A stretch of DNA of 64,000 nt from Hygrocybe punicea (Eukaryota > Basidiomycota > Agaricomycetes > Agaricales > Hygrophoraceae), in the NCBI GenBank assembly GCA_963556145.1, contig OY744467.1, forward strand, positions 4,650,001-4,714,000, written 5' to 3'. Below the pieces are notes generated by a model. That model had not been told where the DNA came from. It was given only the letters and a program-made list of their open reading frames with translations, and did no database searches. Shown one piece after another: positions 44,610 through 54,023 of this stretch (positions are counted from its first letter, which is position 1; the number at the start of each line of letters is the position of its first letter). Position numbers and translations under genes: made by a program.

Positions 44610-46752
44610 GTTCTTATGCAAATCCGCGCCGACAGAAAGCGCTATCCGAATCGCTTTGGTTCAATATCGTGGAACGAACGCGAAGCCCGATACTCCCAGT
44701 CCAAGCTCGAACTCTACGGCCTCTTCAGGGCCCTCCGCGCCTATCGGATTTTCATTATCGGCGTCCGCAACCTCACCGTTGAAGTCGACGCGAAGTACAT
44801 AAAAGGGATGCTCAACAACCCCGACATTCAGCCCAATGCAACGATCAACCGATGGATAGCCGGCGTGCTCTTATTTGACTTTAGACTCGTTCACGTACCC
44901 GCTTCCGCACACGGTGCACCCGACGGACTCTCCCGACGTCCCCGCGCTGCAGAAGACCCCGAGGAGATCAATGATTCCGACGATTGGCTCGACCACTCCT
45001 ACGGTTTCTTTATGGAAGTCGTCAACTACCGACCCGTCCCCATACCGTCTAAGCCGATTGCCGTATGCGGCCGCTGCCGTGCCACAGCCGACCGACTCCA
45101 AGAATTACCCGCCGTCCTCGTCTACACAAATCAGGAAGCCGTTTCTGACATACCGCGATCCGATAAAGCCCGCGTGGCCGATGCTCGTCTTGCCCTCGTC
45201 GAGATCTGGTTACGAGATCTAACCCGACCCGTGAACTTCACGGACGAAGAATACCGTCTGTTCTTACAATACGCCCTTGAATTCTTCGTCACCGATAACA
45301 AGCTTTGGCGCAAAGACCGTCACAGAAAACACAAACTTGTCATACTGCCCGACCGCCGGCTTCAGTTACTCAAAGACGCTCACGACTCTCTCGGCCACAA
45401 AGGTATATTCTCCGTCCGCACTCGGCTACTCGATCGTTTCTGGTGGCCGCACCTCGACCACGACATTAAGTGGTATGTCCAGTCTTGCCATCAGTGCCAA
45501 GTACGGCAAATGCGTTATCATCACATTCCGCCCACTGTCGCTACACCGGCCTCGCTATTTCGTAAAGCGTATGTCGACACAATGTTTATGCCACGATCCG
45601 GCGGTTATCGATACATCGTCCAAGCCCGTTGCTCCCTGTCCGCCTACCCTGAGTTCCGCATGTTACGCCGCGAGACCGGCTCCACCATCGGCACGTTCTT
45701 GTTCGAAGACATCTTATGCCGTTGGGGCGCTCTCGAAGAAATCGTTACCGACAACGGCAAGCCGTTCGTAGAAGCGCTCGACTATCTCGCCTCCCGCTAC
45801 GGTATCCGCCACATCCGCATTTCGCCCTATAACTCACAAGCGAACGGACCCGTTGAGCGTCGCCACCTAGATGTCCGGGAGGCCATTATGAAAAGTTGTG
45901 ATGGAGATGAAAAGAAATGGCACACCGTAACCCACTCCGTATTTTAGGCCGAACGGGTCACGACACACAAAAGCCTCGGATACTCGTCCTACTACATCGC
46001 ACACGGAGTAGAACCGCTTTTTCCATTCGATTTTGCCGAAGCTACGTACATGGTTCCGACGCAAGATACGATGTCTACGACCGACCTCATAGTCATCCGC
46101 GCCCGACAACTTCGTAAACGAGAAGCCGACCTCGATCGGGTCAAAGAAAAGCTTACCAAATCTCGGCTCGCGTCCGCCCGGCAATTCGAGCAGAAATACG
46201 CCAACACGATCAAAGTTTACGACTTCGAACCCGGTAACCTCGTTCTCGTCCGAAATTCACGTATCGAAATGTCTCTCGATCGTAAAGCAAAACCGCGGTA
46301 CTTTGGACCCATGGTTGTCGTCAGGAAAACAGTAGGCGGATCCTACATACTCGCCGAACTCGACGGTGCGGTTTCTAAATCTCGATTTGCCGCTTTCCGA
46401 GTCGTACCCTACCACGCCCGCTCAAAAATATCGATACCGTTGGACGACTTCTTACAATACCCCGATGCCGACGATACCGATTCAAACAATCTTGATGATC
46501 CGACGTACCCGCCCTCTATAGACTCCTCACCCGACGACGATTAAGCATTTCATTTATATTCTGTCCACGTTATACCCCCATTTTATTTAGTTCCTCTTAG
46601 TTTTCTAACGATATGACGAATGATGCGAATAGTCCTATGTCTTCGGGAGCCAATCGGCTTTCCTTAGCTGGGTGAACAAGCTGACACGTCTTTTATGTAC
46701 ACGATATATTTTTTTATATATACAATGGGCTCGTTATTTTTATATATATATT

Positions 46753-48140
46753 TTACAGGCGGCCGGTCTCGTAATCCCGCTTCAACATCGCCAACCTTGA
46801 GGTCGACCGTTCGAGATCGACGCGAAGCCGCTGGAACTCTTGACCGAAGTGGACGAGGTGACGATTGACGTTGGTGCCCAGGGCTCCCAGCTCCTCCGTA
46901 AGGACCGCTAGCCGCGCCGACACTTGCTCGTAATTCTCCATCGTCAAAACGAACGGGTTCGCTGCCGAGGCCGTCCTAAGCCTTTTCGTCGGCCGCTCTT
47001 CCTCCGACTCCTCCTCGTCTTCGTCATCGTCCTCGACCGACTCCAAGTCCTCGACCCGCGGTTTGCTCGTTGAGGCCCGGGCAGGCCTACTGCGGATGGG
47101 CTTTGTCGTGAACGACAACGGCTTCCTCGTGCCGGCCGCGACCTCTTTGCCCTTTCCGGTATCCACCTTGCGCCGACCCCCGCCCGTCCGGTGTGTAGCG
47201 TTAGTACATCTCTTCTTCAGCCTCCGGCATCGTTCGCACACGTAGCCCGTGACGCCTCGACACGCCTCTTGCGCCTTGACGCAGTTGGTGCAGGGTTGTA
47301 GGGGAAACGGCCCGGTGAACTGTTACCAGGATCAGTGACTAAAGAACAAATGAACCGACACAAGAACTCACCGTCGTACCAGCCAAGTCTCCGGTCTCTA
47401 TGCCCGGCGTATCTATGTCTTCTACATCGGCCGGTGTCTCTGGTGCCGGGTCGACGGGGCCTTCCTCTGGCTCAACTGCGGCTTCCCCTTCCGGAATCGA
47501 CTCAGTCCTTGGTTCACCCGCGTTTGCTTCAGCTCGCTGTTCTTCGCTAAGCCGCCGCCGATACGCGGCTCCGTCCCTTTCAACCCGGTCCGCTTCTTGA
47601 TTCCAGTGCTGCTCGTGTTGTTCTATTCTAAGCCGCTCCCGCCTTTCCTCTGCCGCCTTTCGCCTTTTCTCCGCCTCCGCTCGTGCATTTGCCTCTGCCA
47701 TCCATCTGGCCTCCTCTTCCCGCGTAGCCGCTTCTTCATCCGCCCGCCGTCTGGCTTCTTCCTGTTCCTGCCTCTCCCGGTCCGCCGCTTCTTTCAGCCA
47801 CTCTTCGACATCGTTGGCGTACGATTGGCGGTCGGCCCATAACGGTGGCGTTACTGGCCTCGTACCACCAGCTCGGAGTTCCGCGACGATTCCATTATAA
47901 GCACGCTGGCGGGACGACATGAGCTATCTTAGGACACGCGTAGTCAATAAGGAAACTCACCAGCGCCTTCTTGCGGCCGCTTAACCATTGTTGGGCCATC
48001 CCCTCGTTGCCGTCCACCATCGTTACGAGGTCGTCGCTATGAAACACGGTGACCGCGTTGATGGCCTCTTCGTAGTCCGCCCGGACATCGGGTTCGATGC
48101 TTTCGACGAAAGCAAGGAAGTTGTCGTAGACTTGGGACAT
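46753..48140 (-). CDS. Antisense accessory gene of the Ty3 element: coiled coil plus Cys-rich zinc motif
   Basis: Three exons on the strand opposite gag-pol: 48140-47961, 47923-47372 and 47319-46753, with introns of 37 and 52 bp, 433 codons (432 aa). Exon 1 gives MSQVYDNFLAFVESIEPDVR. Exon 2 is a long charged helix (EARRRADEEAATREEEARWM), surely coiled coil, then an acidic Pro/Glu stretch. Exon 3 opens with FTGPFPLQPCTNCVKAQEAC followed by YVCERCRRLKKRC: CxxC-x6-C, spacer, CxxC-x6-C, much like a Zn2Cys6 binuclear cluster, then a basic region, an acidic run (EDDDEDEEESEEE) and a second helix. This looks like a DNA-binding regulator. It ends 208 bp from the pol stop (convergent) and begins 170 bp before the 3' LTR. 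The old copy is truncated before this region, so conservation cannot be tested here. Function unknown; family not recognised with certainty. Confidence 0.72.
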
Positions 48141-48310
48141 TGTGAACGTGTGATGGTGTAGAGGAAAGGTTGGATCAACAACGAGAATTTTTTTTATTTT
48201 TTTACTTTGCCGTTGTTTGGCCGCTCACGTGATTGGCCACATTCGCGACCCGCATTCGGAGACCCCATATTCTCGACCACGGATGGTCTCTATTAGAAGA
48301 CCCAAGGAGA

Positions 48311-49114
48311 TGTAGAGGGTCCTCGACCCTCTGAGGCCGTAACATCGATATCTAGCGAATCCGCTCGAACCCGACGTCTCTAGCAATCTACGTTCGAACC
48401 CGACGCAACCCGACACAACCCGACGCAACCCGATGCATACCGACTAGCACGGCCGCTCATGTACCTGGTCGGTCTATCCCCTAAACTCGCGGAACTTCAA
48501 ATATCAAAGATAGATCTCATCGGACTGGGATCCCGACATCGGACTTGCCTTATTCACGCCTAGCGTCTCCCTTATGGGGATATAGTAAAGTACTTTGCAT
48601 CTTTTACGGTTTTTTATATCTTCCACCCATTTTCCCTGTCATCGTCGCCTCGCAACGCTCTTCCTACTTCCCCATTTTTATTCTCCTTTGTTTCCTCTCA
48701 TCGGCCGAGGACTCTCGTCCGAATCTAGGTACAGAACTTTGTAGTATAAAAACGGTGCCCAAGCGCCGTCTCAAAATAAGAAACCAGTTCCCCCATTTCC
48801 TCTCTCTGAGAATTAGTCTCTCAGTAAATTCCATCGCACACATTGCTCGTCGGATTCCTCGACGCCCTCCCCGTCGTTCTACCACCTTTATCTCTACATT
48901 TCTCATCACCCGACACCTGACCCGCCGTACCCGACATCGTCGGCTTCGTCGGCTTCGATCGGTCTTGATAGAATTCAGTAGTTTACTCGGCGGCTTCTTA
49001 CTTTTTATATCCTATTATCTTACTGAAGCTTGTTAGACTATTCCTAGTCACTTCTACGCTGACCCCACAGGCTTAGGATTATTATTCCGCAGCCACCCCG
49101 ACCTCGCCTTTACA
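48311..49114 (+). repeat. 3' LTR of the young Ty3 element
   Basis: An 804-bp LTR, one tandem 10-bp unit longer than the 5' copy near 48415 and otherwise almost identical (A/G difference at CCGCAACC versus CCGCAGCC near the 3' end). TATA box at 48745. It is preceded by a purine-rich AAGACCCAAGGAGA, a possible polypurine tract. Confidence 0.95.
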
Positions 49115-49477
49115 GCGGTCAGCTTGGTCAGCCACGTATTTGAAGGAGGGACTATGGTGATTGGTTGCTCATTGATTGGCCTGGTCGTTTTCTCGGCGGG
49201 ATTCGTGGCGGGAACGGACGTGGAAGTGGCAGGCGGATTGGGATACATCTCTCTAGACTTGCCTTTCGCTTTTGAGGGGATTTCTACGCCATCGAATCTA
49301 ACCCGTTTACGAAGCCGCTGTACTTCGGCTTCCAAAACCTTGATTTGTTCATTGTCATTGTCGATGTCGGACGTCATGGACTGAAAGATGTCAGCGTACT
49401 CGGTAGTGACCTCTGGTTCGTAGGTGGGTACTTTGATGGCGGAGATGAAGTTGGTTTTGACATGAGGTGGGGGGTCA

Positions 49478-50198
49478 TAGTGTTGTCATAGTTCGGTTCC
49501 GAGCCTAGCCGAACCCGGTTCAAACCCCGAACTGAACCCTAGGTTCAGTCTAAGTTCAGCCAAGTGCTGAACCGGACCGCGGGTTCAGTTCCGGGTTTCG
49601 AGGCCTGCCGTATTTCCTGAACGGCTCCAAACCGTGTCCAAACCACGAACGCGGATATTTTTAAGGTATTTATTTCATTTGTTTTTCATATTTCTTTACT
49701 TACTTTTTCGTGGTAAACAGTATCATGTGACCATTACACGTTGGTTTTCTTCACCAACACTGCAACAATGCAAGGCCAATGAATGCGACACAATGTCACG
49801 TTCATGAACACAGGTAAGTCTCATAAAATTTCTTAACTTTACTAATATTATCTGCCACAGGCAACTTGACCGCAACCACATCGCGAGCACACCACCCGGC
49901 ACAACATGGATCCCAACGCCAACGCAATGCCAATGGACGCAGGACGGCTGCAACACCACCACCACCACCACCACCAGCGGTGGCAATGGCAACGGCATCA
50001 ATGACGACGGCAATGGCCATCAGCAGCACCGGCAGCAGCAGAAGTGCCTGCAACAGCAGCAGCAATGCCGGCAACAGCAGCAGTGCCGGCAGCAGCAGCA
50101 GCTGCTGCTGCTGCACCAAGCCATCCAATGCCAATGGACACAGGACAGCCACAACACCACCACTACCAGCGGCGGCAAGGCAACGACGATGGCAACAG

Positions 50199-50234
<36 letters not shown>

Positions 50235-50697
50235 GCAGCGGCAATGGCGACAACAGCAGCAGTGGCAGCAGCAACGGCGACAGCAGCAGCAGCAGCAGCA
50301 GCTGTGGCAGCAACACCACCACAACCATACCACCGCCCCGACGAGGACAACGGTTGGCGGCAGCAGCGCCGGCAATGCCACGCAGGGACCACGGGACAAG
50401 ACCCCCTGTCCCTCCACATCCCTTGGGGACACTGGAGGGCTCCCCCGCACCCATCTACCTTGCGAAGTGCAGCGCCGTATCTATTGATATGTGCCTGCCA
50501 TTCACGAGGAGAACGGACGGGGTGAGCCCACCTTGGTCTGGGTTTCAGACCGTGTCTGAACCCAGACCGAATGTGAAGAGACGGTTCGACGCCGTCTGGG
50601 TCTGGGTTTGGCCATGCGCCAAACCGGACCCAAAGTTCAGTTCACAGTTCTGCCAAAAAGGGTCAGAACCGGACTGAACTGAACTTCGGCAACACTA
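49478..50697. mobile_element. hAT-like non-autonomous transposon, copy B (1,220 bp)
   Basis: Same family as 43265-44609, in the opposite orientation. Ends TAGTGTTGTCA and CGGCAACACTA; duplication GGGGGTCA (49470-49477) versus GGGGGTCG (50698-50705), one mismatch. It lies inside the older gag. Conserved leader with intron near 49812-49860 and CAG-rich body 49980-50330. Confidence 0.85.
49812..50450 (+). other. Intron-bearing leader and CAG-repeat frame of the hAT-like family
   Basis: All three copies keep a short exon, an intron and a second exon: here CACAG|GTAAGT ... CTGCCACAG|GCAACTTGACCGCAACCAC, then ATGGATCCCAACGCCAACGC and a His/Gln-rich run. Counterparts: minus strand near 44270-44230 in copy A and 58165-58116 in copy C. 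Spliced copy C gives a short leader, RKLDRDHIAS, MDPNANAMPTDAGQPQ, then poly-His and Gln/Ser/Asn repeats. Reading frames through the triplet body differ between copies (copy B hits a stop soon after the His run), so a real protein is doubtful, but a spliced transcript is plausible. Confidence 0.4.
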
Positions 50698-52327
50698 GGG
50701 GGTCGTGTTGGAACAGTTCCATGGGGTTACGGGCAGGGGGAGCATGGTTGCCGGGGTTCTGCACGTGCCATGCATCGAAGCGATCTTTCATATTTTTGCC
50801 GACGATAGCCTTTGGAAGATACATTCCATTGGGCAACACGATGCGGCTGTGCTCGTTCTTGCAGCATATTCCATCCTGAGTGTACTGCTCGCAGATGGGA
50901 CAATCACGTATATGATGGAATGGGTTGTCACAAAAGACACAGTTAAAATTTGTGAACCCCTGTCCCGCGGTGGTCAGCTCAGCCCTATTTGCACAAGGCT
51001 TTGGAGGGTTGTTTCGTTCGGTTAGGGCTTGTGTGAGGACGGCTAGTTGCTGTGAGATGAGATGAAAGAGGTCGGATACGTTGGGTTTGACCGGTTCTGC
51101 TTTAGGAATGACTGGGTCATAGCAAGCAGGTGGCGGGTAGTGGGTTGCAGGTTCTATTGGAGTCGAGTACCTGATGGCGGCAGGCAATGTTGACGATAGA
51201 CAAGAGACGGTGGATGGTTCAGCCATGGTTCTGGCCAGCAGGAAGTGGGCGCAGTTGTGGAAGTCCTGGAAGTCGTAAGGGTCACTATGGAAATGGTTTG
51301 GCTTCTGGTACTGCAGACAGGTTTTGATGTCCTTTTTAAGCTCGGCATGGAAGCCATTCTTGTACGTGATGTTGGATTCTCGAGGAGAGATTCGACCCTT
51401 CTCTAAGAGGAACCCTGAGATCTAAATGAACTCGCAGTAGTATTTGCCAAGTTTGGCATGAGTACGGATGCCGTAACTGGTTTGGGTGTGGGTGAGATGG
51501 TTGAGATCCGCCATTGTGTACTGATGATCGTCTTCCATGCCTGGGTATAGCACGAGAACACTCCTTTTGAAAGTTGCGTAATTGGTGCCAGTCGCGCTAG
51601 GCAAACTTGCCCAAAGCTCATAATCGCTAAGGGAGGCATAGCGCAAGGTATGCTTAATGCGGCCTGTGTCGTTGAGGCTGGCATCGGCAGCAAGTAGCTC
51701 AACTTCTTCGAAGAAGCAGCTTAGGTTGAGCGGGTTCCCATCGAAGATTGGGGCTGTAGAATGACCGCGAGCAGGCATTTGTCGTGGGGTGACATGGGGA
51801 CCGGTATTGTGGGGACCGGTCGAAGTCATTGTTGTAATAGGATTTGGCTGAGATGAAACGGTTGTCGGGTGTATGATGGGTGGGTCAAGTAACGTGGACG
51901 ATGACAGCGTGGGTGAAGATGAGGATGGCGACGAGGACGAGGATGAAGTTTTTGATATCGAGAGTGAAGACGTGGATGGAGGTTCTAACAAAGTCGAGGT
52001 CAGGAACGTAGGTGATGCGGGTGTCGAGCTAAGATCGGATGAGTCAGGTGTTATTGTGATAATCTGTATATTGACCGATTTGAGACTGTCGGATGAAAGA
52101 TATAAGGGGGTGTTTGACCCTGAGACGAGCAGGAGATTGTTATGTCAAGCGAGGTGGTCAGGTACTAGCTGGAAGAAGTTGTCGTCGATTGTTGGGTCAA
52201 AGGTGGCTAAAGAGAGTTCTTGTTGAAGGGTTCTTCAAGGAAGATCCTGAAGATGATGGTCAGAGGGAGGGATATGGGAAGAGAAAGCTATGGTGGTGCT
52301 AAACTATCCCTTGTGGTGGGCTCCAGA

Positions 52328-54023
52328 TGTAGTGGCGAGGTTAGGGATGACCACGGGTCTTGAATGGGTCGGCTCGGCTGACACCGCACCCGTACCCGTG
52401 AACACCTTACCCGGGGCGGTTTTGACCCGCACCGCACCCAAACATCCACAGGTCATGACGGTACACCTTACCTGTGGTGTACCGTCGCGTCCCACCGTCC
52501 ACCACAGCCCCCGTTCCGCTCTGCAACCTCGCAGATGCAGCGCCGGCGTCAATTGATGCAACGTGCTTGTCCGCGAGGTGATCAACATGGGGAACGAGGG
52601 GGGCATGTGCCGTTGGACGCGTTGTAGTGCATCTGCGAGGTGGACAAGAGGGGGACGAGAGGGGGATGCGTCACCGTCGTCGCTGTTGCGTGTCCACGAG
52701 GTGGACGAAGGGGGACGCATCGTTGTTGCGTGTCCGCGAGGTGGACAAAGGCCCAGGCCGGGGGACGTGTTGTTGTTGTTGTTGCGTGTCCACGAGGTGG
52801 ACGAGAGGGGGTGCGTCATCGTTGTTGCTTGTCTGCGAGGTGGACGAGAGGGGCACGCGTTGTTGTTGTTGCGTGTCCGCGAGGTGGACGAGAGGGCGAC
52901 ACGTTGTTGTTGTTGCGTGTCCGCGAGGTGGATGAGAGGGCGACGCGTTGTTGTTGTTGCGTGTCCGCGAGGTGGACGAGAGGGCGACACGTTGTTGTCG
53001 TTGCGTGCTGTTGCCCCATGCTGTTGTTGTTGTTGTCATAGCGTAGTTAGCTACAGTTCATTACTTGATCAGAAATTGAGACTTACCTAGGCCGGGAAGT
53101 GGGAGCACCACCCCCTGGCCGCTTCCCTGCTCCTTCCTTTGACTGTTCCGGTCAGTCGTCTGGTCGCCGCGCGCTTGCTCACCCTTGGTCGTAGCCGTCG
53201 AGGTGGTTGTGGTGGTTGTGTGATGAACCCGTGACACACCGCCAAACCGCGGGTACGTGTCACGGTATGGTCACGGGTGACGAAACCAAACACCCCACCC
53301 ATACCCGCGCAACCCGTTTTGGTAATACTGCGGGTTGACCCAAACCCGTGGTCATCCCTAGGCGAGGTCAGGGTGGCTGCGGAATAAAGACCCTAACCTG
53401 TGGTGTCAGCGTAGAAGTGACTGGGAATAGTTTAGCAAGCTTCAGAGAAATGATAAGAGACTAAGAGTAAAAAGATGCCGAGTAAAACTACTAATAGCTA
53501 TCGAAACCGGTCTAAGCCGACGAAGCTGACGATATCGGGTACGGCAGGTCGGGTACGGCGGGTCGGGTGTCGGGTGATGAGCAATGTAGATATAAAGACA
53601 GTAGAATGATGGGGAGAGTGTCGAGGAAACCAACAAGTAATATGTGCAATGGATTTTACTGAGAGACTGATTCTCAGAGAGGAAATGGGGGAACTGATTT
53701 CTTATTTTGACACAGTGCTTGGGCACCATTTTTATACTACAAAATTCTCTATCTAGATTCGGACGAGAGTCCTCAGCCGATAAGAGAGAACAAAGAGGAA
53801 TAGAAATGGGGAAATGAGAAGAGGGTTGCGATGCGATGGTGACAGGAAAATGGAGGGGAAAACAAATATCCACAAAAACGATCTAAAGATTCATACCTAT
53901 CTCCGAAAGGATGAAAGGATGCGTATATAAGGCATCCGAAGTTGGGAATCAAGTGTGATGAGATCCATCTGTGATAATTGGGATTCCGTGAGTTTAGGAG
54001 GTGGACCGACCAGGTACGTGAGC
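52328..54023 (-). repeat. 5' LTR of the older Ty3 element, 5'-truncated and split by a transposon
   Basis: Minus-strand LTR: TACA end at 52328, then GGCGAGGT, a hAT-like insertion (52342-53360), and the rest up to about 54023, where it breaks inside the LTR (GGTACGTGAG) against the 54-kb direct repeat. The first about 130 bp of the LTR are missing here. TATA region kept near 53740. Confidence 0.85.
52342..53360. mobile_element. Second hAT-like non-autonomous transposon (1,019 bp)
   Basis: 17-bp perfect inverted termini TAGGGATGACCACGGGT / ACCCGTGGTCATCCCTA and an exact 8-bp duplication GGCGAGGT (52334-52341 and 53361-53368): a clean hAT-type insertion in the old LTR. The inner part (about 52660-53000) is a tandem array of 44-bp units (GTCCGCGAGGTGGACGAGAG core). 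Because 44 is not a multiple of three, each unit is read in a new frame and the protein repeat is 44 residues. Subterminal CCCGTACCCG words recall the 31785 element. No transposase. Confidence 0.9.

Larger units (their letters stand above)
41541..46544 (+). pseudogene. pol: Pol (RT, RNase H, integrase) split by a transposon and a nonsense codon
   Basis: Pol frame 41541-43264, then a hAT-like insertion (43265-44609 plus its duplication), then 44610-46544 in the same frame. RT: VLKKDGKSLRIVHDLQPLN, motif A YASFDLFVSFDQR, TRIAMGYTNSP, active site YMDD in IPYMDDIPVK. RNase H begins ILAVDSS and continues after the insertion with SQSKLELYGLFRALRAYR. Integrase: H..H..C..C zinc motif from HDSLGHKG to CHQCQ, then DTMFMP, TDNGKPF and QANGPVERRH giving the D,D,E triad, and a GPY/F-like end (KPRYFGPMVVVRKTVGGSY). 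The codon at 45945-45947 is TAG in THSVF*AERVT where relatives have Trp (TGG). No chromodomain is seen after the GPY/F part. Needs frameshifting from gag to be made. Confidence 0.9.
37946..49114 (+). mobile_element. Nearly complete Ty3/gypsy-type LTR retrotransposon
   Basis: Order is LTR (37946-38739), primer site, gag-protease, pol (RT, RNase H, integrase), an antisense accessory gene, LTR (48311-49114). RT precedes integrase, which defines the Ty3 type. The LTRs differ by one 10-bp unit of a CGACRCAACC repeat and about one substitution, so insertion is recent. The flanks carry a GCGG duplication (37942-37945 and 49115-49118; GCGGT if the first T of the LTR is counted). It sits in reverse inside an older relative. 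It is dead or non-autonomous: a hAT-like element interrupts pol at 43265-44609 and a TAG replaces an expected Trp codon in integrase at 45945. Confidence 0.95.
49115..52327 (-). pseudogene. Older Ty3-type element, gag portion, interrupted
   Basis: Minus-strand gag of the older copy: leader and N-part (52327 down), capsid-like region, zinc knuckle (CVFCDNPFHHIRDC), then a hAT-like insertion (49478-50697), then the coiled coil (NEQIKVLEAEVQRLRKRVRF) to the break at GCGG 49115. At least two CGA-to-TGA stops lie in the leader (minus strand near 52225 and 52155), a TAG follows CEFI near 51424, and C-to-T / G-to-A changes dominate, as after cytosine methylation. Continues at 37945-36885. Confidence 0.85.

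Noticed and set aside
45945..45947. A second frameshift in pol at the integrase stop
   Set aside because: The frame before and after is the same; a single in-frame TAG replaces an expected Trp codon, so it is a nonsense change.
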